Virus record (IMG/VR): IMGVR_UViG_3300024520_000003
Coordinates: 1 to 64,000 of that record
Reading direction: 5' to 3' (one strand)
Length of the DNA stretch: 64,000 nucleotides
DNA from: a virus
The translations under genes were made by a program, and so were the position numbers. A model generated the notes under the pieces. The model did no database searches and was not told the origin of the DNA. It was given only the letters and a program-made list of their open reading frames with translations. This document shows, piece after piece, positions 51,165 to 59,662 of this stretch. The number at the start of each line of letters is the position of its first letter. The first letter of the stretch is position 1.

Positions 51165-51396
51165 ATTCTGGTGGCCTTGCAAAGCACTCTTTCATGCAAC
51201 TAGCAGGAGGAGCCTCACCGACGTTCCATTTGACCTTCTTTTCACCGCACTGGAAGATCACAGTTTTCGCGGGTTCTGGTAGATCTGGGTGATCTTGATA
51301 CTTCACTGTCATTTTCTCACAGGTCGTAGCGCACCCGACGATAAGCACACCCATGACGGCAATAGCGGCTAGGAATCTTAACTTACCCTGCTCCAT
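51163..51396 (-). CDS. Small lipoprotein, probable o-spanin (Rz1-like)
   Basis: The start at 51396 gives MEQGKLRFLAAIAVMGVLIV-GC, a signal peptide with lipobox LIVGC. The mature part is about 56 residues, proline-containing, with four further cysteines. It overlaps the holin gene by 14 bp and ends the lysis cassette. Such outer-membrane lipoproteins pair with an inner-membrane coiled-coil partner to fuse the membranes at lysis. Confidence 0.65.
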   Translation of the reverse strand: MEQGKLRFLAAIAVMGVLIVGCATTCEKMTVKYQDHPDLPEPAKTVIFQCGEKKVKWNVGEAPPASCMKECFARPPE

Positions 51397-51613
51397 TGGT
51401 CGTGTCCTCTTCCTTGGTCTCTGGCATGATTGAGAGCTTGCCTTGTGCATCACGAAGCCCGAAGACAATGAAAGCCGTCAGAGCAGCCCAAATGTCCGTT
51501 GAGTATTCAGCAGGGATCTCCCACCCCAGTCGAGGCATAGCAACGGCCATGAACAACCCAAGGGCGAGTCCGATTATTGTCTTACTTCTCCAAATCTTCT
51601 TATTAGTAGGCAT
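51383..51613 (-). CDS. Holin, two membrane segments
   Basis: A 76-residue protein with hydrophobic stretches at about 11-27 (TIIGLALGLFMAVAMP) and 40-55 (DIWAALTAFIVFGLRD) and a charged C-terminus. The size and two-helix layout fit class II holins that permeabilise the inner membrane for the endolysin. It has the very strong AAGGAGG ribosome binding site and sits between the spanin-like genes. Confidence 0.7.
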   Translation of the reverse strand: MPTNKKIWRSKTIIGLALGLFMAVAMPRLGWEIPAEYSTDIWAALTAFIVFGLRDAQGKLSIMPETKEEDTTNGAG

Positions 51614-51624
51614 TTTCCCCTCCT

Positions 51625-51957
51625 TTAACGTCGACGCGTTAGCAGTCGATCTAGTTTATCATCCATCTTGTCAATCTTTTTGCTTGTTTGTTTGGTTTCA
51701 GTTTGAATGGCATTTTGCTGTGTTTCTATTCTGACGAGCATTTTGGATTGTTCGTGGGTCGTGTCTTCGGTCTTCTCAACTCTTTTGCTTAGTTCCTCGT
51801 CCTTGATGGTCAAGCGTTCCCGGTGTTCGGTTGCTGACTCCATCTGGAACTGCATTTGAGCTTCTAACGTATAGTGGTTTATGATTGTGCCAATTATAAA
51901 CGACCCACCTACGAAGATACCGCTAATGATTACCCAATTGTTTCTAATCCATGTCAT
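51625..51957 (-). CDS. Membrane-anchored coiled-coil protein, probable i-spanin
   Basis: The start at 51957 gives MTWIRNNWVIISGIFVGGSF, one membrane helix, followed by 85 residues of charged coiled coil ending in TRRR. This N-in topology with a periplasmic coiled coil is that of i-spanins (Rz). The lipoprotein two genes downstream would be its partner. An antiholin is an alternative. Upstream in-frame starts overlap the endolysin stop and lack a better ribosome binding site. Confidence 0.55.
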   Translation of the reverse strand: MTWIRNNWVIISGIFVGGSFIIGTIINHYTLEAQMQFQMESATEHRERLTIKDEELSKRVEKTEDTTHEQSKMLVRIETQQNAIQTETKQTSKKIDKMDDKLDRLLTRRR

Positions 51958-51971
51958 CAAATGTACTTCCT

Positions 51972-52871
51972 TTACTTGTATGGTTCGCCCTTCTCGCCAC
52001 CCCATTTCTCAGGAATAGTTTTTCCTGGGTATCTGGAATGGTTCAAAGTCCCTGGGAATGCTTCCAGCAGACCCTCTTCTATCAACGGCAACGCAACACC
52101 TCTCCATATCAGTTCTCCCGGATCGGACGTTTTCATCCCATAGGATTGCCTGTGTGCTGCTATGTATTTGATTGTTCCGCCCAGTTGCTTGGAGCGGTTT
52201 ATAGCATGGATCACCGCTTGGCGACAGGCTTCAAGTTGACGCTCTGTGGGTGTCATGGGTTTTCTATTGGGTCGGCTTTTTGGTTTCCAGAAGTACCTTG
52301 AGTTGGTTCCGATTCCGCTGAAGTACCCTTCGCACTCTATCCCAACAGACCGTGAGTTGAATGCCTGCGCGTGTGGCATCCTCCACACTGGATCGTGCAT
52401 CCAATACGCAGCGGCGTTGTCTCCGCATGTCACGACATAGTGAATCCCTAGCGATTTCCATCTACTCCATCCCTGTGAGTCGGAGTCTTTGACGGCCATT
52501 TGGTGAAGTACTACCGTGTCGACCGACCTTAGACGGTTCTTTCGTTTTCTTCGCTTTGCATCTGCTTCAGATCTAACGTCATGGATTAGATTTAGTCCGT
52601 TAGATGACGAGCAGTGTTTTTCGACCTCTATGTTGGCTAGACTTTGAATCCATGCAATAGAGTACCCAGGCAGTTCTTCATCCCAGTGGAACTCCCGGTC
52701 ACTGTCCTCGTAGACAGCCTCTACCGCTTCCATGGTTTCGCGTCCAAATATCCCGTCAGCGCCCCAACGGGGAAGAGCGTATCCCAGCAGAATTAGGTTG
52801 CCTTGGAGCGACAGGACCGCATCTCCGCGATCCCCCATTTTGATTGGATCTGGATTAGATCTCGCCACCAT
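51972..52871 (-). CDS. Endolysin: peptidoglycan-binding plus amidase_2 domain
   Basis: A 299-residue protein. Residues 10-60 (KMGDRGDAVLSLQGNLILLG ... DGIFGRETMEAV) are a peptidoglycan-binding domain. From about 115 comes an N-acetylmuramoyl-L-alanine amidase fold: VVLHQM (zinc His), the substrate strand SVGIECEGYF, and AAHRQSYGMKTSDPGE with the second His and the Asp of the site. No signal peptide is present, so a holin is needed, and one is encoded downstream. The cassette order is endolysin, coiled-coil membrane protein, holin, lipoprotein. Confidence 0.85.
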   Translation of the reverse strand: MVARSNPDPIKMGDRGDAVLSLQGNLILLGYALPRWGADGIFGRETMEAVEAVYEDSDREFHWDEELPGYSIAWIQSLANIEVEKHCSSSNGLNLIHDVRSEADAKRRKRKNRLRSVDTVVLHQMAVKDSDSQGWSRWKSLGIHYVVTCGDNAAAYWMHDPVWRMPHAQAFNSRSVGIECEGYFSGIGTNSRYFWKPKSRPNRKPMTPTERQLEACRQAVIHAINRSKQLGGTIKYIAAHRQSYGMKTSDPGELIWRGVALPLIEEGLLEAFPGTLNHSRYPGKTIPEKWGGEKGEPYK

Positions 52872-53398
52872 TAGTCACTCACCGGAACTTGTATGTACAT
52901 GACCACGAGAGTTGCTCTACCGGCAGTGGTTTGATTTACTGTCGCTGCCCCTGCCATTGTAAGCCTTACTTCAATGTCCACGTTCTCATTGACCCAAATC
53001 GTCTTACCGTCTGCTCGGCTGTCATTTGGATTTACTAGAAGAACGCCTTTGGTATCAACTTCGAGACCAGCGAGGTTAAGTGCTCCATTCTGGGCTTGCC
53101 AGACATCCGCATCCATAATCAGAGACTCGCAGTCAACACCCACTGCCCCATCCACTCCAAAACTCATCTCAATGGCCCCAGCAGCGGGTTCTGCGAATAG
53201 CGTTTGAACCTGAATCCATGCGTCTAGAAGGATAATCCCACCACCGCTGAACGTCTGGGAAGTTGCGACAATTGGGTCAATGGTAAGTACTTCCTCGGTC
53301 GCAGCAGCAGTAAACTCGGAGTGGTCTACTTCATATCTCCAAAAGGTTATCGCTCCACGTTGAGCAGAGTCCTGCACGGTAAAGGGAATTCGAGCCAT
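52871..53398 (-). CDS. Hypothetical virion protein, beta-rich, 175 aa
   Basis: A beta sandwich-type protein rich in Ala, Val and Thr, between terminase and lysis genes. The ending (AGRATLVVMYIQVPVSD) resembles small decoration proteins. The ribosome binding site GGAGG is good. No family is recognised. It shares the GGAGGCGCG leader with the connector gene at 33916. Confidence 0.55.
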   Translation of the reverse strand: MARIPFTVQDSAQRGAITFWRYEVDHSEFTAAATEEVLTIDPIVATSQTFSGGGIILLDAWIQVQTLFAEPAAGAIEMSFGVDGAVGVDCESLIMDADVWQAQNGALNLAGLEVDTKGVLLVNPNDSRADGKTIWVNENVDIEVRLTMAGAATVNQTTAGRATLVVMYIQVPVSD

Positions 53399-53412
53399 GA
53401 CGCGCCTCCAGT

Positions 53413-53793
53413 TTAGTAGCCAGTGATTCGACTTCTAAGCATTACTCGGCTGCTGCCGTTTGATAGTAACCAGGAAACTTTTATCTTGACGGGACGTATC
53501 GCGCCAGATTGCCGACTTCCAGTCTCGTCGAACACACCATCAGCGGAAAAGACGATAGGCATATCCCCGTCCTTCCAGGATGTGGTCACGTTCACGAAAT
53601 CGCCTGTCAGTGGATTGAAGACGGATACAGTTGCCTCAGCCACTCCCGCTCCATCTACTGGATCACACCACAGTTCGTGTTCGGCGTGAATTGTGGCTAG
53701 ATTGAATCCACATGTACCTTCATCGAAGGTCATTGACCCTGCGACACCGCTTTCAGTTAGAGTTGTTTCTTTGATTACAAAGTTTGAAGCCAT
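53413..53793 (-). CDS. Hypothetical virion protein, Ig-like, 126 aa
   Basis: A small beta-rich protein with alternating hydrophobic strands (ATVSVFNPLTGDFVNVTTSW) that suggests an Ig-like or decoration fold. It lies directly downstream of the large terminase. The function is inferred only from composition and place. Confidence 0.55.
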   Translation of the reverse strand: MASNFVIKETTLTESGVAGSMTFDEGTCGFNLATIHAEHELWCDPVDGAGVAEATVSVFNPLTGDFVNVTTSWKDGDMPIVFSADGVFDETGSRQSGAIRPVKIKVSWLLSNGSSRVMLRSRITGY

Positions 53794-53837
53794 TCGGATG
53801 TTCTCCTGTCTGAGACCGACATTACTACATTCGCGAT

Positions 53838-55388
53838 CTACATACCATAGTTCTTAGAAACACCTTCCCAAAAATCAGCTAAAGTATCCTGTGCCTTATC
53901 AACAATGCCTTCATCGTCAATAACTGTTCCATCTATTCCAACTGCTCCAACTCTGTGGACTACTCCCGCATCCTTCCTTGCTGATTCCCGTGCAAACCAG
54001 GACGCCATCAACCTGTCACCTGTGTGTGAGTTTGGATCGTAGTAAAGCATTTCATCCACCCAGGATCGGACATCAGGATGAATATCGTTTCCATCACCAG
54101 ACGGGATGACCCACTGACCACGCGCCATTTCAGCGGACATGGACTCGACGCCGAATAGCGGGTGTGATTTGTTTCTTCCTGTGTTGAAGGCTTTCACAGC
54201 CATTCCCTCGCCTTGGGCCATTTGAACGATGAAGTCCTGAGCAGCATTACTTTCCACAACCAACAAACTATCGTATCTATTCTGAGTGTCTTTCAGGCGC
54301 GCTAATATCTCGGACGCGCTCCATCTGCCGCTCTCTATGTTCAGGACTTCCCTGATTCCATCCGGTCTGACTGCGATTGTGAACATGACTGTGAGATGTG
54401 CCCCGGCTTTTTTCTTCACAGCCAAGTCAACTCCCGTGTAACACCGCCACCCTTCAGGGACTTGAAACGATGGGACTAGATAACGTCCTTGACCCAACGC
54501 CAAACACTTATCCACGTCAGCTTGCTTGAATCGACTGTCTCCATCTGCGCGCGCACTGCACATCATCTGACGCTCGAACTCAAGCGGTCCAAGCTCTAGC
54601 TTTTTTTCCTCTAGTCGTACCTGTGGCCAACGCTCGGGCCAGTTGCTTTCCTGGGTCTTTTCATCCATTACTGGGTATCTAAATCCATCCCAACTCTTTC
54701 GCCTTGCGATTATATGCATAGCGTCTTCCCTATGCCATGCGTTGCCAATGAACACGACCCTTCCCCTTCTTGTCAGGCGTCCCATTAGGGTTGAGTCAAT
54801 CCATCGGATCGTGTCCTCGCGTCTGTATTCTGTGTAGGTGGTTTCGTAGGTCAAAAGGTCGTCCAGTATCAGCAGATCAATACGCGCTCCCAATATGTTC
54901 CCATGGAGGCACGTTGCTTGGACGGATGGGTCCTTGGCGTGGGTATGTCTTTCCACAGTGATTGAATCTTTAGTCCAACCCGCACTCGCGTCACCATGTC
55001 TGGACGGTCTTAGGTTGGGGAATATAGTCTTAAGCATCTCACTTTCTTGGATGTAACCTGCTATTGACTTTGTGATTTTAGTGGCTTGTGCTCCGGTCGC
55101 TGCCACTATCACACATCTTAAGGTTGGGTCCACGCCTAGTTCCCAGAGAACTCTTCCGACGCTAATCTGCTGTGACTTACCCGCTTCAACGTGACTCCAT
55201 AGAACCACACGTTTATGGTCAGTGATTACTTGCTGCCATTCAGCGTGATATGGAGCCTGATGGATTGGGGTATTTGTTTCCTCGTCCCTTAGAACGAGTG
55301 GCATAAATACATTGGGGTCCCTTCTTGCTAACTCAACCCGAATACCTTTAGACCTATGGGCCATTGCTCGGATCGTGCGATCATCCAT
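53838..55388 (-). CDS. terL: Terminase large subunit
   Basis: A 516-residue packaging motor. The ATPase has a Walker A variant VEAGKSQQ (within residues 50-60), Walker B LLILDD and motif III-like FIGNAWHRED. The nuclease part shows GVDLAVKKKAG (first Asp), LLVVESNAA and a later Asp near DPNSHTGDRLMA. These are the standard TerL signatures for DNA translocation and headful or sequence-specific cutting. It follows the small terminase and a membrane protein. The Walker A lacks the first glycine, as in some T4-like terminases. Confidence 0.9.
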   Translation of the reverse strand: MDDRTIRAMAHRSKGIRVELARRDPNVFMPLVLRDEETNTPIHQAPYHAEWQQVITDHKRVVLWSHVEAGKSQQISVGRVLWELGVDPTLRCVIVAATGAQATKITKSIAGYIQESEMLKTIFPNLRPSRHGDASAGWTKDSITVERHTHAKDPSVQATCLHGNILGARIDLLILDDLLTYETTYTEYRREDTIRWIDSTLMGRLTRRGRVVFIGNAWHREDAMHIIARRKSWDGFRYPVMDEKTQESNWPERWPQVRLEEKKLELGPLEFERQMMCSARADGDSRFKQADVDKCLALGQGRYLVPSFQVPEGWRCYTGVDLAVKKKAGAHLTVMFTIAVRPDGIREVLNIESGRWSASEILARLKDTQNRYDSLLVVESNAAQDFIVQMAQGEGMAVKAFNTGRNKSHPLFGVESMSAEMARGQWVIPSGDGNDIHPDVRSWVDEMLYYDPNSHTGDRLMASWFARESARKDAGVVHRVGAVGIDGTVIDDEGIVDKAQDTLADFWEGVSKNYGM

Positions 55389-55727
55389 TTACAGAATCAC
55401 TAGAGCGATCATGGAAAACGATATCCATGAACATGCACTTGCCGCGTATGACACCTCGTCCACTCCCGACAGAGCACTTCTAACGCAAATCTCGGTCGAT
55501 TCCCCAAGTCCATTGCATCCAAGGGCAGAGAGGGCGTCTAGTCGAGCCGCAGACGCGTCTAAAACGCTCCCATAGTGCCCATAGGCCACTAGAGCCACAA
55601 CTAGAAGAAAAACACACCCTATGCCCAACCATGTACCCACCGTTTCCATGACCTGTGCGCGTGAAAGGGTATCATCACCAGCCTTATAAAGACTGGCTGA
55701 ATAAAAAAGTAGAACTAATGCTATCAA
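55389..55727 (-). CDS. Small membrane protein, possible second holin, 112 aa
   Basis: A TTG start at 55727 behind GAGG. Three hydrophobic segments are visible: residues 1-13, about 30-50 (WLGIGCVFLLVVALVAYGHY) and 99-112 (SWISFSMIALVIL). Insertion between the terminase genes is unusual. Three membrane spans in 112 residues suit a class I holin or another membrane effector. Its stop abuts the terL ATG. Confidence 0.5.
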   Translation of the reverse strand: MIALVLLFYSASLYKAGDDTLSRAQVMETVGTWLGIGCVFLLVVALVAYGHYGSVLDASAARLDALSALGCNGLGESTEICVRSALSGVDEVSYAASACSWISFSMIALVIL

Positions 55728-55739
55728 AACCTAACCTCG

Positions 55740-56423
55740 TTAGTCGTTGTCATTTCCGTCACTTACAACCCGCAAATCAGGCTTGCTCATTCCTGTTCTA
55801 AGTGCTGCTTCAATATCTTTCAACTCGGCCATGAGTTCATCAGTTGACGAGCTTTCCATTTCAGCGAACCCAAGTATTGATTCGGGTTCACCCATGTGTA
55901 GTCTTTCCAGTCGCATTGCGTCCTGGCTAACGGAGACACTTTGTTGTGCTAGTCGTGCAATTTCCCTGAGCATGGATAGTTGCTGCCTGGGTGTGAATTG
56001 ATCTGGATTGGCTTGGATCATGGCAGATAGCCTTTCAGATAACTCCCTGCCACCCTGAAGAAGTCTAAGTGCGAATCCTGCCAACCCTAAAGCGGACTGA
56101 CGGGATGCAGTTACCATTTTGCCTTCTTGCGCTCTAGTGTCAACGGCATCCGCTCGCGCCTTGGCTATTTGATCTTCAGCGTCAAGATACTCTTTATTTC
56201 GTATTTCCTGACGACGCGCTCTAGCTCTAATCGTATCCTCTTGGAGCACTTCTTTGATTGGAATTGCCCATGGTGCCTTGGGCCATCCCTTCTCGTAGGC
56301 CCTTTTCGCCATTCTTCTATCGCACTGACCGTGATCTGCAGCATGTGAGTGGTTTCCTGGCTTATCCCTGTACGCTTCAAGGAGAGCTTCATAGAGCACT
56401 GTGTCGATTATGCGTCTTGCCAT
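55740..56423 (-). CDS. Terminase small subunit
   Basis: The 227-residue protein starts with an HTH-like region (ALLEAYRDKPGNHSHAADHG). A coiled-coil oligomerisation part follows, and the tail is acidic (SDGNDND). It lies directly before terL in the usual order and after a promoter-like 100-bp gap. It probably recognises the packaging start site and activates the large subunit. Confidence 0.65.
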   Translation of the reverse strand: MARRIIDTVLYEALLEAYRDKPGNHSHAADHGQCDRRMAKRAYEKGWPKAPWAIPIKEVLQEDTIRARARRQEIRNKEYLDAEDQIAKARADAVDTRAQEGKMVTASRQSALGLAGFALRLLQGGRELSERLSAMIQANPDQFTPRQQLSMLREIARLAQQSVSVSQDAMRLERLHMGEPESILGFAEMESSSTDELMAELKDIEAALRTGMSKPDLRVVSDGNDND

Positions 56424-56527
56424 GATCCTCAGAATAACGTACAGCCAGATTTTTTACTATACGCTATTTTCCATTTTCTCAGATATTTGCCGCTGTTATT
56501 GTGACAACCACTTCAGAAATAGAGATA
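56424..56527 (-). promoter_or_regulatory. Intergenic region before the terminase genes
   Basis: About 100 bp of AT-rich sequence. Leftward it carries GCGTATAGT, a possible -10 box, about 55 bp before the small-terminase start, and TTGTCA about 40 bp further upstream. Their spacing does not make one good sigma70 promoter, so a phage-specific or weak late promoter is possible. It might also hold the packaging site. I see no gene in it. Confidence 0.3.
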
Positions 56528-56722
56528 TTAGACGTACACTCCAAGCCCACCAATGTACTCTATAGGTTCACCCGCTACAGCATTACACTCTGGGCATCTA
56601 ATCTTGCCTATGTATATCAGGTCACACTCCATGCACGCTCTTGACGTTTCATTCATGTCTATGACTGTGGGTGGGGATTCAGGCACTTCTGCCGGTAGTG
56701 GTACTTTCTGGGTCGTGCTCAT
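56528..56722 (-). CDS. Small zinc-ribbon protein, 64 aa
   Basis: CMECDLIYIGKIRCPEC in the middle is a compact zinc ribbon. The ends are proline-rich or hydrophobic. A good AAAGGA ribosome site is present. Its start region (TGAGCACGACCC, from the T of ATG) is complementary over 12 nt to the loop of the stem-loop RNA at 6066-6115. The function is unknown. Confidence 0.65.
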   Translation of the reverse strand: MSTTQKVPLPAEVPESPPTVIDMNETSRACMECDLIYIGKIRCPECNAVAGEPIEYIGGLGVYV

Positions 56723-56734
56723 TGATTGATTCCT

Positions 56735-57682
56735 TTATGCGCTGGGTTTCCAACGAAGCATGATTGCTTGAGACACCATATATTCTAACCCTGCGTCTGT
56801 CGATCCATCTGCTCGGTCGGAGTGACCGTGAAGCATTGAGAACTTTCCAAACGCTCCGACGACTTTGTTTGCAGTATTGTCTGTGAGAAGCATAGGTGCG
56901 TTCGCCCACGCCCCATCGGGACTCGAGGAATAGTAAACCGCTCCCGTTCCATCACCTGTTCCAGCGAATCCTGCATTTACTCCACCACCTCCGCTGTGCT
57001 CATAGTTGCCTGGGAGTAGGCAATAATCTTCAGTGGTTGTTCTATCACCCCAACTCGAACCAACATCGAGGACGTTGACGAATCGGCACATGAGAACCGC
57101 TGGCCTGAGATTGGAATCTATATCAACTGGGATATAGCCACCCGCATAGACTCCCATGAGTTTTGAGTTCTCTGACCCATCTTGGTCCCAGATCAAAGCT
57201 CGGAAGTAGGTGTAGCTCTGTGCTCCGGTTTCATTTGTGAATGTATCGCTATTTGAACATGACAGGTAGAAACTGTCTTCTGCTGCAATAGACCATTGGA
57301 CAATTAACTCTGCATCGGTTACTGCTGTTGAGACATTAAAAGTCTCCATAGCATTATCCCAACCCCCACTAAAACTCATTTGGGCTTTACCGTAATTTAC
57401 ATTACCACTTGCTGCATTCGTCTCAGCCAAAAACTTGACTTGCCAACGAGTCCCACCTTGTGAAGCGGTTACAGGCTCAATGACAATATAAGAGCCAATC
57501 CCGAAATCGGTTGCAGCAGTCGGTGTAATGAAACCACTTCCGCTGTTGATCGCATCTGTACCACCATTATTTACAAAGCGGACAATTCCTGTTTGCTGAT
57601 TGGCTACGAAGTCATAAACGGACCAGAGAAAATCTCGCCAGTATCCAGATCCAGCACTGTAAATCTTATGCTTTTCAGCCAT
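56735..57682 (-). CDS. Virion surface / fibre-like protein, 315 aa
   Basis: A beta-rich, aromatic and Asn/Thr/Ser-rich protein (GGTRWQVKFLAETNAASGNV) with a C-terminal Gly-rich region. It is the first of a set of five surface-type genes and has a good AGGAG site. No motif of enzymatic function is seen. A head or tail fibre is likely by composition. Confidence 0.55.
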   Translation of the reverse strand: MAEKHKIYSAGSGYWRDFLWSVYDFVANQQTGIVRFVNNGGTDAINSGSGFITPTAATDFGIGSYIVIEPVTASQGGTRWQVKFLAETNAASGNVNYGKAQMSFSGGWDNAMETFNVSTAVTDAELIVQWSIAAEDSFYLSCSNSDTFTNETGAQSYTYFRALIWDQDGSENSKLMGVYAGGYIPVDIDSNLRPAVLMCRFVNVLDVGSSWGDRTTTEDYCLLPGNYEHSGGGGVNAGFAGTGDGTGAVYYSSSPDGAWANAPMLLTDNTANKVVGAFGKFSMLHGHSDRADGSTDAGLEYMVSQAIMLRWKPSA

Positions 57683-57693
57683 TTTTCATTCTC

Positions 57694-58647
57694 CTATGGC
57701 ACATCTTCGCCAATGTCATCATATTCTGTATTCACTGGGGTGAGATCGTTGCTGTTCGTGCTCATGTCATACACACGAGCAGACGCATCGCTACTGTCAG
57801 AGCTATCCACTTCACCGGCCCCATCGTCACCATCACCCATACGCCACCAACCAGCCAGATTCGCAACTGAAGCATGAGAGTCCAGAGGTACAGGATGTCC
57901 TATCCCATAAATCTCGTCTATGTCATCTGCATCAAGCTCTTTGTTCCAGATCGAAACCTCGTCGAGACCGCCAGTCCAATAAGCATCCCCAACGCCGTTG
58001 ATAGCCCAGACCCCAATTTGTAGAGGTTCAGTGTTCTGTATGGAATTGGTTGACAGTGTATCGTAAGACCATGTGGATGCCGTGGTATCCACGCCGTCAA
58101 CATACATAGTGGTCCCGGCAAGGGTACCCGCACCGCTGAATGTTACCGCTACGTGATGCCACGCGTTGTCATGGATAGTGACCCCAGAAGTGTATGCAGC
58201 CATAGCTACACCGCCACCCCAGTTATTGTTTAGCTGACAGAATAGCTGACCATTGTAGATGCCCAAGGTGTAGCCTACGAAAGTTCCACCCGTCGCGCTC
58301 GTGGGTGCCTTTTTCAGAATGCCTTTCCAGCCAGCCGACCCAGTCTTCACCCAAGCAGAGATACTGAAGGTGGAATTGTAGTTGAAGTCATACGCTGCGT
58401 TATGCGCCGCACTTAGATACTCGTTCACTCCGTCCACATCTATAGCAAACGCATTCGCTGCCTCAAGCTCTAAGAATGACTTGAAACCGCACTGCTCGCC
58501 AATATTCTCAAGCGTGGGTGGAGACAGTAAAGAAACAATCGCCTCGGATGTGGTTTCCCCACCACCGCCCGTAGTAGACGCAGCCTTATTAGGTCCAAGG
58601 TTCTTGACTTGGATATTTGGGTTGTTTCTTTGTGGATTGATACTCAT
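57694..58647 (-). CDS. LamG/concanavalin-like virion protein
   Basis: After 60 residues of linker, residues about 62-260 form a LamG-type jelly roll: STFSISAWVKTGSAGWKGIL, DNAWHHVAVTFSG, GTTMYVDGVDTTAS and GLDEVSIWNKEL are the conserved strands. Such domains bind glycans and occur on phage heads and tails. The acidic C-terminal tail follows WWRMGDGDDG. It overlaps the next gene by one base (TAATG). It probably gives the virion a sugar-binding surface. Confidence 0.75.
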   Translation of the reverse strand: MSINPQRNNPNIQVKNLGPNKAASTTGGGGETTSEAIVSLLSPPTLENIGEQCGFKSFLELEAANAFAIDVDGVNEYLSAAHNAAYDFNYNSTFSISAWVKTGSAGWKGILKKAPTSATGGTFVGYTLGIYNGQLFCQLNNNWGGGVAMAAYTSGVTIHDNAWHHVAVTFSGAGTLAGTTMYVDGVDTTASTWSYDTLSTNSIQNTEPLQIGVWAINGVGDAYWTGGLDEVSIWNKELDADDIDEIYGIGHPVPLDSHASVANLAGWWRMGDGDDGAGEVDSSDSSDASARVYDMSTNSNDLTPVNTEYDDIGEDVP

Positions 58648-58997
58648 TACGGGGTCAGCCTGTTTACCTGCCCGTATAGGATAATCTCGTTCGTGCGTTC
58701 AGCATGGGCCTTGATGGTAAGGTTTCCGCCGATCATAAGACCAGCCACCACTAAAGTGAGTCCGTCTTTTGACGGGATGCTGATTGTTATTTGATCTGAT
58801 GTGGCCGTAGTTCCACCGAACCAGATTGTGAGTGACGTTGCTACTGCCGCAGTGTTCTGGGCGTATATCCAGACCTCGTCCTCGACACTGACTGGAACCG
58901 TGTGAATCGTATCAGCGGCACCTGACGTCGTGGCGGCTACCGCGACTCCACGTCCGTAGGTGCTTCCTGTTAGAATATGCTTGCTATATGTCGCCAT
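58647..58997 (-). CDS. Small virion protein, 116 aa
   Basis: A beta-rich protein (DEVWIYAQNTAAVATSLTIW, then DQITISIPSKDGLTLVVAGL) resembling phage head-decoration or fibre-attachment proteins. It lies between the LamG gene and another fibre-type gene with an AGGAGA site. Its role is inferred from composition. Confidence 0.55.
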   Translation of the reverse strand: MATYSKHILTGSTYGRGVAVAATTSGAADTIHTVPVSVEDEVWIYAQNTAAVATSLTIWFGGTTATSDQITISIPSKDGLTLVVAGLMIGGNLTIKAHAERTNEIILYGQVNRLTP

Positions 58998-59006
58998 CTC
59001 GCTCTC

Positions 59007-59336
59007 CTAGCTGAAAATCTGAATCTGGATTATGTCGCTGGCACTAAGCGATGATGATGTGGGTGCCCAACTCATAACTCCATTGCCATCTGTCTTCATA
59101 AACTCACCGCTATTTCCAGTTCCATCGGGAAGAGTGAGTGTTACGCTTGCGGTGACCGCATCAGGTGCGGCGACTGTGATTGATTTCCCACCACTCGCTG
59201 CTGATTCCTTTAGAACAACCTCACCACCGCTCGACCCATCCGAGGAGGAATCAACTGTAAGTATTCCATCAGTGACGGTTATCGTGTCAACAGATTGGGA
59301 CGAAATCTTAAATCCACCAATTCGTTCAAATGCCAT
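59007..59336 (-). CDS. Tail-fibre-type protein, 109 aa
   Basis: The motif AAPDAVTASVTLTLPDGTGN followed by GEFMKTDGNGVMSWAPTS is the common 'tail-fibre repeat' ending seen in many marine phage structural proteins. It is short, so it may be a joint or cap of a fibre. It starts at a TAATG overlap region next to the following gene. Confidence 0.65.
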   Translation of the reverse strand: MAFERIGGFKISSQSVDTITVTDGILTVDSSSDGSSGGEVVLKESAASGGKSITVAAPDAVTASVTLTLPDGTGNSGEFMKTDGNGVMSWAPTSSSLSASDIIQIQIFS

Positions 59337-59662
59337 TAGACAGTAGTCTCCGTTCGGTCATAGAGTTGGGTGAGTTTGACCGTGAGGTTTCCGCCGTTAT
59401 TTGTCCAATCAACTCGAATGAACTGCCAAGGACGATCCAAGGATGCAACGGTCTTAAGATTTGTCGCTGCTATTCCATTTACAGTTTTAAGAGTGTACCA
59501 ATCAGCACCGTCCTGTGACGCATCGATATTAAGAGTGACGGTATCCGTTGAGGTGATCAGGAATCTATGAACGTTAAAGTTATCTGGGTCAACGACAGAA
59601 GCAGACCCATCGGCATCTCCCGTAAGGGCCTGGAGCGTCGTGTCAGTGAAGTCAAATGCCAT
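59336..59662 (-). CDS. Small virion protein, 108 aa
   Basis: A beta-rich protein with strands DTVTLNIDASQDGADWYTLK and RPWQFIRVDWTNNGG that fits a jelly-roll or decoration domain. The ribosome binding site GGGGAGAGG is good. Its stop overlaps the start of the 59336 neighbour. No family is assigned. Confidence 0.55.
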   Translation of the reverse strand: MAFDFTDTTLQALTGDADGSASVVDPDNFNVHRFLITSTDTVTLNIDASQDGADWYTLKTVNGIAATNLKTVASLDRPWQFIRVDWTNNGGNLTVKLTQLYDRTETTV

